Shown: piece after piece, positions 17,875 through 26,191 of the stretch
How the letters are laid out: every line of letters starts with the position of its first letter
How positions within the stretch are numbered: the first letter of the stretch is position 1
Source: Streptomyces sp. NRRL F-6131
GTDB lineage: Bacteria > Actinomycetota > Actinomycetes > Streptomycetales > Streptomycetaceae
Reading direction: 5' to 3'
Assembly (NCBI GenBank): GCA_000719695.1
Contig: JOHN01000004.1
Location: 1 to 64,000, forward strand
DNA: 64,000 nt
Made by a program: the position numbers and the translations under genes
The notes under the pieces: generated by a model
Database searches by the model: none
What the model saw: the letters and a program-made list of their open reading frames with translations, nothing else
Told to the model about the DNA's origin: nothing

Positions 17875-19097
17875 GCAACGAGACCATTCCAGAGCCCAGC
17901 GCGGAGTCGGGGCCGAGCTACCCCGCGCCGGCTACCGCTACCGGCGATGGCACCGCCTCGGCCGCGCCTACTGACGCTGCGCCAGCGGCATCCGTTGCGG
18001 GGGAGGACCCGTATCGGGCCAAGAGCAGGGCGAAACCAAAGCCGATCATCACCTCGATCGAGGAGTTGCTGACCTTCGCCTATGAGTCGAAGGCTCGACT
18101 GCTTGAGTTCTCGAAGGAGGACCTCAAGAAGCTGGCGATCACCGATGAGGGCATCGCGTCACAGGGGGCGCTGGTCGAGTCTCTCGCGCCGACGGACCCG
18201 ACGTTGTCGACCCCGTTCAAGCTGCTTCAATATGCGGCGCGCCAGGGGGTCCCGCTCAAGCGCACCGAGGATGGTGACCTCGCGCGGGCGTTGAACCGGC
18301 TCGTTCACCTCGCGGTAGTCGCACTGGGCCACAGCCCGGTGTTCCGGGTCTGGGTGAACCAGTTGGTCGACCCCCGCAAGGATCCGCAGCTCCCGGCCGA
18401 ACACGTGCGTGCCGAAGCCTGGCGGGTCGGTCCCGACGAGCTTGGGCTGGCTCCGGAGCAGTTCAAGGCCGCCGACCGTCAGCGCCTCGTCAGGAATGCG
18501 ATCGCGTGCTATGGACTCCTCCGCGTGCTCCAACGTGAGTGGACCCTGGATCAGTTCATCGATGCGTGGTACGGCTCTGTCTGGAGGTACGAGGCCCCGG
18601 AGGCAGCAGGGCTGGAGCGAGCCGCCGGCCAGGTCGGGGCAAGCAGCGATCTCGATGTGCTCGGGATCGTCGGCGGGAACTACCTGACCCGGATCGCCCG
18701 CTTGGATCGGCAGGTCACACAACTCGAGAGTGAGGCCGGCGCTGCTCGAAATCGCGAGACGCGGCTCCGCGCTGAGCTTTCGACCGTCGAGGAGCGTGAG
18801 CAATCTGCGATGGCTCGCGCCGACGCGTTCTCTGCCGACGTAGTGCGGCTGCAGAAGGAGCTCGCGGCTGAGCGCGACAACAGAGTGGTCGACAAGAGCC
18901 ATATGGCGGACGACTACGAAACGCTGCGAACGCGCATCATCAGGCGTCTCGGGGGTGAGATCGATCTGCTCACCGATGGTCTGCACGCACTCCGGAACGG
19001 TGCGCCCAACGTCGCGGAGGAGTTCCTTGACCGTTCCCTGCTTGCCCTCACGCGTGAGGTCGAGCAGCTGAAGGACGCGTCTGGAGGCTTCGCGTGA
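17871..19097 (+). CDS. Coiled-coil protein, second gene of the Hsp70-like operon
   Basis: A 408-residue protein, not recognised. It has a disordered Ala/Pro/Thr-rich N terminus (about 1-55) and then a helical domain (about 60-260, ITSIEELLTFAYESKARLLE to VGGNYLTRI). A long coiled coil (about 268-335, LDRQVTQLESEAG through LQKELAAERD) follows, and a helical tail ends it. The TTG start overlaps the previous stop by 4 bp, and its own TGA overlaps the GTG of the Hsp70-like gene (GTGA). The tight coupling implies fixed stoichiometry with the ATPase. It could be a dedicated co-chaperone or exchange factor, GrpE-like in being coiled-coil, but there is no sequence evidence beyond that shape. Confidence 0.78.
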   Translation: MSNETIPEPSAESGPSYPAPATATGDGTASAAPTDAAPAASVAGEDPYRAKSRAKPKPIITSIEELLTFAYESKARLLEFSKEDLKKLAITDEGIASQGALVESLAPTDPTLSTPFKLLQYAARQGVPLKRTEDGDLARALNRLVHLAVVALGHSPVFRVWVNQLVDPRKDPQLPAEHVRAEAWRVGPDELGLAPEQFKAADRQRLVRNAIACYGLLRVLQREWTLDQFIDAWYGSVWRYEAPEAAGLERAAGQVGASSDLDVLGIVGGNYLTRIARLDRQVTQLESEAGAARNRETRLRAELSTVEEREQSAMARADAFSADVVRLQKELAAERDNRVVDKSHMADDYETLRTRIIRRLGGEIDLLTDGLHALRNGAPNVAEEFLDRSLLALTREVEQLKDASGGFA

Positions 19098-20869
19098 TCG
19101 TCGGGTTCGACTTCGGAACGACCAACAGCCTGGTATCGGTGGTAGTTGGTGACCGCGTGATCGACGTGATGGACGTCGAGACCGGCCGGCCACATCCCTC
19201 GATCGTCCGGTACGAAGGCGAGCAGGTAGTGGTCGGTCGCGAGGCCAAGGACGCGTTGGGTGCCGCAGGTATCGGGGTGCACGGCAACACGGTGAAATCG
19301 CCAAAGTTCCTCCTCGGCGAGGAAGCGATTGCCGTCGGAGGCGTCGACCGGAGCCCGGTGGACATCGTTGCGGATGTCGTGCGGCACGTCCGATCGGAGT
19401 CGCTGCGCAGTCCGCAGCGGAACGTGCTCGGTGGCCTCGACAACGCTGTGGTCACGATCCCCGTGACCATGAACGGGCACCGACGCGCGGCGCTGCGAGA
19501 GGCGTTCGCGGGGGCCGGGATGGGTGTGGTCCAGTTCGTCCACGAGCCGCTCGCCGCCCTGTACGGGTTCATCCGGGGAGCGAACGACCCGGAAGAGATG
19601 GCGCGGCGGCTTGCACGGCGAAACGTCCTGGTTGTCGACTGGGGCGGCGGGACGCTGGACCTGACTCTCTGCCGGGTCGACGAAGAACAGGTCCGACAAC
19701 TTCGCAACGGCGGCTCGGCCCAGGTCGGCGGCGACGAGTTCGACAAGGTGATTCGCGACGAGGTCGTGAAGCGCGTTCGAGCTCGGGGAATTGCCACTGA
19801 TGACGACCTTGCGATCCCTGAGGCCGAACTCCGGCTCCTCCAGGACGCGGAGCGCAACAAGATCGAGCTCTCGGCCGACCGCGTTGACGTGACGTTCTAC
19901 CGGCCAAGTTACTTCCAATCAGGTGCGACCTTGCAGTACCAGCTCACGCGTCAAGAGCTGGAAGAGATCACACGGCCGCTCGTGACGGCAGGTATTGATG
20001 AGATCGAGTCGCTGCTCGGCAGCTTGTCAATGGCTCCCGGCCAGGTCTCGCTGGTCGTAGTGGTCGGTGGCATGGCGGCCATGCCCGCGATTCGGAGCCG
20101 GCTGTACGAGATGTTCGGCCCGGACCGAGTCGAGGTGCCGACGAACAGTGCCACGTTGATCTCACAAGGAGCTGCGTGGATTGCGCATGACAGGCAGAGG
20201 CTCCGGCTGGCAAAGCCCATCGAACTAGAGCTTGCCCGCGGGTCGTTGATGCCGCTCCTCGCAGCGGGCACTGAAATGCCTCTCGGTGGAGAGGTCAAGC
20301 ACGAAACGCTTCACCTGTACTGCGCGGATCCTACGGACGGGAAGGCGAAATTTCCGATCGCTACTCCGACCGCCTTGTCATCACATCCGCAGGCGAGCGA
20401 GCGGCGTACGTCGCTGGGAATGATCACACTCGGCGTCGACGAGACCGCGCCGCCACTGCACGAGCGCCTCGAGCTGAATGTCGCTCTCGACGACGACTTG
20501 GTTTTGTCGGTCGAGGCGTCATCAAGCCAGAAGCACGATCGGGTCAAGGAGTCGTACTACGACCTGGAGTTCGGTCTTGGCCTCCCGGCTATGGCAGTGT
20601 CCGCAGGCGCTGCCGTGAACCCAAAATCGTCCGAGGAGTCCATAGCCGTGCCACAGGCGGGACTGGTCGTCCGTGCAAATGTGGCGAAGGACAAGGACCA
20701 CGCAACCGTTCCCGGCGACGTGCTGTATCTGCACAATTCAGGGGCCTTCGCCCGGCACGTGCGTGACGGAGCGACACAAGCCCAGGTGCTGGAGCACCTG
20801 TACTACCAGCCGTGCGCCGTCTGCAAGCGCCAGTGGGGGCACCCGGAGTGTCGATGCGGATCGGCGTGA
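19094..20869 (+). CDS. Divergent Hsp70/DnaK-like ATPase with Cys/His tail
   Basis: A 591-residue Hsp70-superfamily ATPase. It shows the phosphate-1 motif GFDFGTTNSLVSV (residues 4-16), the phosphate-2 motif VLVVDWGGGTLDLTL (about 177-191) and the adenosine motif VVVVGGMAAMPAIRSRL (about 317-333). The ATPase lobe is therefore intact. After about residue 380 it departs from DnaK: no normal substrate-binding domain or helical lid is recognisable, only beta-rich sequence. The tail has C574, C577, H583, C586 and C588, a possible metal site not found in DnaK. It lacks neighbouring dnaJ, grpE or hspR, so it is not the housekeeping dnaK. It is coupled to the gene before (GTGA overlap) and one base from the gene after. 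Confidence 0.9.
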   Translation: MIVGFDFGTTNSLVSVVVGDRVIDVMDVETGRPHPSIVRYEGEQVVVGREAKDALGAAGIGVHGNTVKSPKFLLGEEAIAVGGVDRSPVDIVADVVRHVRSESLRSPQRNVLGGLDNAVVTIPVTMNGHRRAALREAFAGAGMGVVQFVHEPLAALYGFIRGANDPEEMARRLARRNVLVVDWGGGTLDLTLCRVDEEQVRQLRNGGSAQVGGDEFDKVIRDEVVKRVRARGIATDDDLAIPEAELRLLQDAERNKIELSADRVDVTFYRPSYFQSGATLQYQLTRQELEEITRPLVTAGIDEIESLLGSLSMAPGQVSLVVVVGGMAAMPAIRSRLYEMFGPDRVEVPTNSATLISQGAAWIAHDRQRLRLAKPIELELARGSLMPLLAAGTEMPLGGEVKHETLHLYCADPTDGKAKFPIATPTALSSHPQASERRTSLGMITLGVDETAPPLHERLELNVALDDDLVLSVEASSSQKHDRVKESYYDLEFGLGLPAMAVSAGAAVNPKSSEESIAVPQAGLVVRANVAKDKDHATVPGDVLYLHNSGAFARHVRDGATQAQVLEHLYYQPCAVCKRQWGHPECRCGSA

Positions 20870-20870
20870 C

Positions 20871-22208
20871 ATGGCGAGCGCCAAGGCACTCGTGCGAGTG
20901 CTTGACCATGGAATGGAAGTCGAGTCCGGAGTCCGCCGTCCGATTCGTCTGACTCCCGATGGATATGCGGGCGTCGCGTATGCGGGCTCTGTCTACCCAC
21001 TCCGGCAGGGCGATCTCATCGACTTGGACGGATCGAGCTGGGAACTGGCGGACTGCGATCGTTTCCTGTTCGCCGGAGCAGAGGTTCCGTACGCTCCCAT
21101 CGCCGGTGAACCGCTGGAGAAGGCCAGCGGTTTCGACGTCGAGTGGCACCTCGAAACCAACCAGTACGGGCATTACGTCGTCTTCAACGCGTCGGAGCGC
21201 GTTGCCAGCAGCTTGGTGTCAGCGCTTGAGGGCGCAGATCTCAGCGTCCAGCGCTGGGACGTCAGCCATCGTCCAGCAGATGACGGCAACTTCTACGACT
21301 GGTTCGCGCGCCTTCGGCTCAAGGGCAGCCAGGCCGAAGCACTTACGCTCGTCGGCGCTGTCATCGCACCGCCGGCGTCTCTCGCGCCGGCGGTGCCAGT
21401 CACGGATCCGACAACCGCTCGACTCGCTGATGCCGAGGCTCGTATCGAGGAACTGCTCAACCAGCTGTACGTCGCGACACGCAAGGGTGAGGCGGCTGAA
21501 CGTGAGCTCACGCAGCTCCGTCACGATCTTGCGAACGCCGAAGCGAGCGAGCATCGATACCAAGGATCCGTTGCCCTCACAGAACGCCATCATTCAGATC
21601 TGCAAGAGCAACTCGCCGTGCTCCGACAAGGCATGGGAGGCATGGCTGACACGGCGGAACTGGTGAAGAGCCTCGCTGACGCCGAGGAAATTCGAGAACT
21701 CGCTCTTGCCGAGAACTCCTTGCTGCTGGAGCGTGCCCGAGCGGCCGAGTCGGAGGCCGCAGAGAGCGGAGCACGCGCTGACGACTTGGCGGCGCAGGTA
21801 GACGCACTCCTTGGGAGAGTTTCGGAACTTGAGGCGCTGGAGACTGAGCGACTTCGCGTTGCGACCGCGCAACGGCCTCGGCGCGGGGGTGTCATTGAGT
21901 TCCTGCCTCAGGCGTTCAGCCGCCTCGACTTTGTTCTCGATGCAGTCGACGTGATCGCCAGCCTCGACTCGCCGGCATCCATGATGAGAGCACTTGCTGA
22001 GATCGACTCTGGGCGCCTTGTCGGGAAGGAGCTTGAGGGAATGCGTGGCTGGTATGAGGTGACAAAATTGGCGACGGGCATCGCGGAAAGCGAGCTACTT
22101 GACCGCATCTACTACAAGCCTGACGACCAAAGAGTGCTTGTCAGCGTGCACATCAAACAGGACGACAAGCAGCAGAGACGCCACATCGAGAGGCTGCGAG
22201 CCTTCTGA
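20871..22208 (+). CDS. Coiled-coil protein with RelE/HigB-like C-terminal region
   Basis: A 445-residue protein, not recognised overall. A beta-rich N-terminal domain spans about 1-160, with an Ala/Pro linker near 165. A coiled coil runs about 178-320 (ARIEELLNQLY through DALLGRVSELEALE). The last 100 residues run VGKELEGMRGWYEV, then LLDRIYYKPDDQRVLVSVHI, then KQQRRHIERL. This order (K..L.G..WYEV, R.YY, hydrophobic strand, basic cluster, final helix) resembles RelE/HigB-superfamily mRNA-interferase toxins. That resemblance is inference. The ATG lies one base after the Hsp70-like stop. The stop codon sits at the junction with the IS5 element, so the last residues may have been altered by that insertion. 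Confidence 0.78.
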   Translation: MASAKALVRVLDHGMEVESGVRRPIRLTPDGYAGVAYAGSVYPLRQGDLIDLDGSSWELADCDRFLFAGAEVPYAPIAGEPLEKASGFDVEWHLETNQYGHYVVFNASERVASSLVSALEGADLSVQRWDVSHRPADDGNFYDWFARLRLKGSQAEALTLVGAVIAPPASLAPAVPVTDPTTARLADAEARIEELLNQLYVATRKGEAAERELTQLRHDLANAEASEHRYQGSVALTERHHSDLQEQLAVLRQGMGGMADTAELVKSLADAEEIRELALAENSLLLERARAAESEAAESGARADDLAAQVDALLGRVSELEALETERLRVATAQRPRRGGVIEFLPQAFSRLDFVLDAVDVIASLDSPASMMRALAEIDSGRLVGKELEGMRGWYEVTKLATGIAESELLDRIYYKPDDQRVLVSVHIKQDDKQQRRHIERLRAF

Positions 22209-22309
22209 GTGGACGTTAAGTCCCCTTATTCTCCGTTCGTGATCGCTCGTACGTGTGAACGCCAGGCATACTGGCGTGCCGGTCGGCGTCGGGTGATGTT
22301 CTACGGCGC

Positions 22310-23164
22310 ATGGACAGACGGGCGTATCCGAGCGACTTATCAGATGAGCAGTGGGCGTTGATCGAGCCGATGATCACGGGATGGAAGCAGGACCGGGTGG
22401 CGCGATCGGCTACCGGGAATCCGGGGTCATGTGACCTGCGGGAGATCGTGAATGCGATCTTCTACCAGAATCGGACGGGCTGCCAGTGGCGCTACCTGCC
22501 CCATGACCTGCCGTCCTGGTCGGCAGTGTTCTACTACTTCGGCCTGTGGCGCCAGGACGGGCTCGACCAGCGGATCCAGGAACTCCTGCGCTGCCAGGTA
22601 CGGGAGAGGGCCGGCCGATTAGAGGACCCGTCCCTGGTGATCATCGACACCCAGTCCGTCCGCGCGGCTGCCGGTGTCCCGAAGACCACGACGGGGCTGG
22701 ACGCGAACAAGAAGGTGTCGGGGCGCAAGCGGGGACTGGCCGTGGATGTCATGGGGCTGATCGTCGGCGTCGTCGTCCTGGCCGCCTCCGTCCACGACAA
22801 CGCCGCCGGCATCACCCTGCTCGACCAGGTCGCCGAGCGGTGCGGGATGCGTCTCGAGAAGGCCCTGGTGAACCAGGGCTTCAAGGACGAGGTTGTCATC
22901 CACGGCGCTTTGCTGGACATCGACGTCGAGGTGGTCCGACGCAACCCGGCCGACCAGGGCAAGGGCTTCGTCCCGCAGCCGAAACGGTGGGTGGTGGAGC
23001 AGACGAACGGCACCCTGATGCTGCATCGGCGCCTCGCCCGCGAGTACGACCACAGGCCCGACACCTCCGCCTCACGGGTCTACTGGGCCTCCACCGCGAA
23101 CATGACCCGCCGCCTCACCGCATCAGCCCCGGCCTGGCGCGACACCCTCGGACTGGCCGCGTGA
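22310..23164 (+). CDS. IS5-family transposase
   Basis: A 284-residue DDE transposase of the IS5 group (IS1031/IS402-like). The N-terminal DUF4096-type region (YPSDLSDEQWALIEPMI, TGCQWRYLPHDLPSWSAVFYYF) is followed by the catalytic core: VIIDTQSVRAAAG with the first Asp, GRKRGLAVDVMG, and WVVEQTNGTLMLHRRLAREYDH carrying the final Glu. No frameshift is seen, so it could be active. Its stop overlaps the GTG of the accessory gene (GTGA). Confidence 0.9.
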   Translation: MDRRAYPSDLSDEQWALIEPMITGWKQDRVARSATGNPGSCDLREIVNAIFYQNRTGCQWRYLPHDLPSWSAVFYYFGLWRQDGLDQRIQELLRCQVRERAGRLEDPSLVIIDTQSVRAAAGVPKTTTGLDANKKVSGRKRGLAVDVMGLIVGVVVLAASVHDNAAGITLLDQVAERCGMRLEKALVNQGFKDEVVIHGALLDIDVEVVRRNPADQGKGFVPQPKRWVVEQTNGTLMLHRRLAREYDHRPDTSASRVYWASTANMTRRLTASAPAWRDTLGLAA

Positions 23165-23556
23165 ACGTCGCCGAACTCCTGGCAGACCTCCAGAGCCGGC
23201 AGGACGAGGCCGCCGCCCGGGCCGCAGAACTACGCGCCCGGATCGAAGAGCTTGCCGCCGAGCTGACCGAGACCGAGGCGCGGCTCACGGACCTGGCCAC
23301 CACCCGAGAGATCATCGCGGAGGTCGCGCCGACCGGCGAATCCGAACCACCCGAGACGAACACCACCTACCAGGCCATCGTGAATGCCTTCAACCAGCAC
23401 CCCGACCAGGCATTCCGGGCACGCGAGCTGCACGAACTCCTCGGCATGTCCACCGACGAGGCGTCAGTCAACATCACCCGCAGCCGCCTCGGACGCCTCA
23501 CCCGCCAAGGCTTCCTCACCCAACCGGGACGAGGCCGCTACCAGAAACGGACGTAA
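23161..23556 (+). CDS. IS-associated coiled-coil / winged-helix accessory protein
   Basis: A 131-residue protein in two parts: a coiled coil (about 5-58, RQDEAAARAAELRARIEEL) and a winged-helix-like domain (about 68-131, FRARELHELLGMSTDEASVN, then ITRSRLGRLTRQGFLTQPG). The GTG start overlaps the transposase stop (GTGA) and the gene ends just before the right inverted repeat, so it travels with the IS. A regulator or DNA-binding helper of transposition is the likely role (inference). Confidence 0.7.
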   Translation: MNVAELLADLQSRQDEAAARAAELRARIEELAAELTETEARLTDLATTREIIAEVAPTGESEPPETNTTYQAIVNAFNQHPDQAFRARELHELLGMSTDEASVNITRSRLGRLTRQGFLTQPGRGRYQKRT

Positions 23557-23563
23557 CGTCCGC

Positions 23564-23998
23564 TCAGAGGGCGATGAGAAGGTTCAGAACGAGTTGGAGA
23601 ATCCCGAGGACATAAGCACCCACGTAAACGTCCTGGCCGGGCTGTATTGTCACGGTTTGCTTCCTGCCGTCGGTGCCGATCGCCGTCAAGGCGACGGCCC
23701 GGTCGCTGAGCGCGCTGTTGGTGCACTTCGCCGTGGCCGTTCCAGCAGGGACCGCCTCGGTCTCGCTGGGGTCCACCTTCGTAAGCACGACGGCGTTCAG
23801 GCCGTCGACGGATCCGCCGCTGGTGCTGTCCACACAGGTGACGAGTGCTTCGTCTACGACGGCCCGCTGCCCGGCCGCCGCGCCGTGGGTACCCACAGGT
23901 GTCAAAGCCACCGCCGGGCCCGCCGCGATCACGGCCATCAGGCCAGCCGATCCAACCACCCCCACCACCAGGGCACCCAAGCTCTTCGTGGACTTCAC
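23564..23998 (-). CDS. Small secreted protein with hydrophobic C-terminal tail
   Basis: A 144-residue predicted exported protein. GTG 23998 follows a strong AAAGGAGGCG site. The N terminus is a Sec signal peptide (VKSTKSLGALVVGVVGSAG, hydrophobic core, cleavage probably after AGPAVA). The mature part has two Cys (in VTCVDS and AKCTNS), which may form a disulfide, and ends in a hydrophobic segment (VGAYVLGILQLVLNLLIAL) that could anchor it in the membrane. The stop codon lies 3 bp from the IS5 right end, so the natural C terminus may have been changed. Function unknown. Confidence 0.65.
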   Translation of the reverse strand: MKSTKSLGALVVGVVGSAGLMAVIAAGPAVALTPVGTHGAAAGQRAVVDEALVTCVDSTSGGSVDGLNAVVLTKVDPSETEAVPAGTATAKCTNSALSDRAVALTAIGTDGRKQTVTIQPGQDVYVGAYVLGILQLVLNLLIAL

Positions 23999-24369
23999 AG
24001 AACGCCTCCTTTGAGTGACGGGTCTGCCGGTAAAGGGCACACAACGCGCCCCGGCACCCGCTCGACAGCCATCCCAACCCTTCTACCGCCCCACCGCATC
24101 CCACGCTGCTGCAAACGTGATCCGGCACCCGTCCACTGCCCGGTCCAGTGAAGGCACCACTACACGCGAACCGCCGGCCGGGCGAAAGTGAGGGCACGCC
24201 CGCACCGGAAGGGGTTCGGGGTGCGGCGACCGCGTCCGGACTGGTCGATGTCGGACGGGTCGATGCTGGGCTGACCGCGCCGAAATGCGCGCCAGTGGTA
24301 CGGGCTGTCATCTGTGCCGACCAGTGCTTTCCGTGCACACGAACGAGCGACGCCAGGTCATCCAGGAAC

Positions 24370-24382
24370 GGACTTAACGTCC
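24370..24382 (-). repeat. Second right-end copy of the IS5 inverted repeat
   Basis: GGACTTAACGTCC, the perfect inverse of the IS end at 22211-22223, followed by TCTGAG, which also flanks the left end (22204-22209). It may be the end of a lost second copy or the original right boundary. The gap 23999-24551 otherwise holds only the promoter of the secreted-protein gene and short remnants without a supportable gene. Confidence 0.55.
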
Positions 24383-24551
24383 TCTGAGGTTCCTCAAGGC
24401 CGGGAAGTTAACGTTCATCGCTGCCCGTCAAGGGGGTCGCGTCCCGTGGAGTGGTGTAGTGGTTGTGTGCCAACGGTCATGAAGTAGACGGGAGTTCGCC
24501 GCGGCGGGGTTCGTTGGGGTAGATCTTCTCCATGCTGCCCTCGGGCAGGTA

Positions 24552-25708
24552 CTGAACTTGAATTCGTGAGGCCGGTCAGCCGTCGAGGATCAGACCGGTG
24601 CCGGTCAGGCAGCCGTCGACCAGGTCCGGGCGGTACTGAATCTGCTTGAGCCTGCGCTTGACGGCGCGGGTGATCTGGCCGAGGTCGGCCGCGGCGAGGT
24701 TGCCGATGTCGCGTTTGACCAGCGACCAGATTCGCTCCTGCGGGTGCAAGTCCGGTAAGTAGCTCGGAAGTTGGAGGACAGTGAGCCAGGCCGCGTGGTC
24801 GGCGATGAACTGGCGCATCGGTTCGACCAGGTGCATGCGCAGGTTGTCCCACACGAGCACGATGGGGCCGCCGAGCTGAATGTAGGCCCTGACCAGCAGA
24901 TCGCGCAGGTCGCGCCAGCCGATGCCCTTGGGCTCGCCCTTGCGGCCCCGGTACTCGCGAACCGAGTAGAACATCCGGGACCGATGCCCCGGTTTGTAGC
25001 AGGTCAGCCCGGCCAGGGACACCCGGCCCGAGCCCCGGCCGCGCACCTTCACCACTGGAGTTCGGCCCTTGCGTCCCCAGCTCCTCGCACGCGGCGGCGT
25101 CATCGACTGCCCGGCTTCGTCCTCGAAGACGACCCAGGCGCCGCGCTCCGCCGCGGTGCTTTTACCAGCGGCCAGGTCTCCTTCCTCCAGACCTCGACCG
25201 CCGCGTCATCGCGCTCGATCGCCCGCCGGGCGGGCTGCTGCCGGGACCAGCCGTGCCGCTTCAGCAGCTGCCAGGTGCCCTCCACCGTGTAGCTCACATG
25301 GAACAGGCGGCCGACCAGCGCCTTGATCCGTGCGAGCGTCCACTGCTGGTCCGCCCAGCCATGGACCAGCGGCCCCCGCTCCAACTCCCGTTCCAGCCTG
25401 GCGATCTGCGCATCACACAGCCTCGGCCGACCTGGTGACCCTTTCGACAGGACGCCGGTCTCGCCGCGCTCACGCCACTGCCGACGCCACCGTTCCACCG
25501 ACCGCTCGCTGACCCGCAACGCGGCAGCGATCTCCCGGTTCCTCTCCCCACCCTCGAAGCGTTCCACGGCCTGCAGCCGGACCCGCTCCCGCGCGGCCCC
25601 CCAGCGTCGGTCAGCCCACCACCCTGTGCGTATCTCACGGTCCAGGGCTACTGGAACGGACCATCCCCCGTCAGGCGAACAGCCCCGACTTCACTCAATC
25701 AAGTTCAG
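24552..25708 (-). mobile_element. IS630-family insertion sequence
   Basis: About 1.16 kb with inverted ends CTGAACTTGAATT on the left and AATCAAGTTCAG on the right, each bordered by a TA dinucleotide (24550-24551 and 25709-25710), the target duplication expected of the IS630/Tc1 group. The transposase is on the minus strand in several frames. Confidence 0.8.
24576..25638 (-). pseudogene. IS630-family transposase, in three reading frames
   Basis: The N-terminal part starts VRYAQGGGLTDA at 25638 but loses frame in a run of six G near 25600. It resumes as VERFEGGERNREIAAALRVS (25567) and continues through a helix-turn-helix domain to about 25140. Frame then changes again at an AAAA tract (GTAAAAGC), where the product continues STAAERGAWVVFEDEAGQS into the DDE core. 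That core carries the first Asp in FEDEAGQ, the second in VLVWDNLRMH, and a final Glu/Asp in SYLPDLHPQERIWS, down to 24576. The second shift is at a typical slippery site and may be programmed, as in many IS630 elements. The first looks like a damaging indel or a sequencing error. Confidence 0.75.
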
Positions 25709-25834
25709 TACTGAACGATGGATCATCCACAGAGAGCTGCGAGTTCGACGCCATCTTCGCGGATCTCTTCGAGAGCTGATTATCTGTCAATACGGGCGAA
25801 CGGTGGACTTTGGCACCAAGGTTGAGGCTCTGCC

Positions 25835-25921
25835 ACCCGTCCGGTTGCGGGCTGTGAAACGCTTCGAGGGCTGGGAGAAGAACCGGGAGATCGCTGCCGC
25901 GCTGCGTGTGAGCGAGCGGCC
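25835..25921 (+). pseudogene. Fragment of a second IS630 transposase
   Basis: On the plus strand VRLRAVKRFEGWEKNREIAA and the following ALRVSER match the N-terminal HTH region of the neighbouring IS630 transposase in the opposite orientation, then the similarity stops. A decayed copy. The gap 25712-26191 shows nothing else recognisable. Confidence 0.65.
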
Positions 25922-26191
25922 AACGCGGCGATCACCTGGTGTGAGCCGATGCTTGACACCCTCCGTGACTCCGCTGCCCCCTTGCATCGGATCGCTTCCG
26001 CGCTCCCTCGCAGCGGGGGCCTGCCGGGCAGTGACGTGTTCGCAGAGCCTGTAGCTGGGATCAGTTGTGACGGGCGAGCTTGAGCACGGACATGAGCAGG
26101 GTCCCCGCGAGCAAGCGAAGGAGGAGCAGGTCCGGGAAGACGCCGACCGTCGAGTAGATCACGGCTGCCCTGGCCCGACACTGGGACGCCG

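Larger units (their letters stand above)
22211..23561 (+). mobile_element. IS5-family insertion sequence with accessory gene
   Basis: About 1.35 kb holding a transposase and an overlapping accessory gene. The left end GGACGTTAAGTCC (22211-22223) is matched at the right by an inverted copy with one mismatch (GGACGTAACGTCC, 23549-23561). A perfect inverted copy of the left repeat occurs further on at 24370-24382, so the true right end is ambiguous. Confidence 0.65.

Noticed and set aside
19094..20869. Housekeeping dnaK
   Set aside because: No dnaJ/grpE/hspR neighbours, a divergent C-terminal third and a Cys-rich tail; it is a paralogue.
16747..22208. Known defence systems with coiled coils (Wadjet/SMC, Lamassu, Zorya)
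   Set aside because: No SMC hinge or Walker pair, no MotAB-like proteins and no helicase; only the Hsp70 nucleotide fold is recognisable.
24420..24549. Short gene interrupted by the IS630 insertion (joining 25754 and 24549 across the element)
   Set aside because: Rejoining the flanks across one TA gives a short open frame, but it resembles no protein I recognise, so I do not call it.
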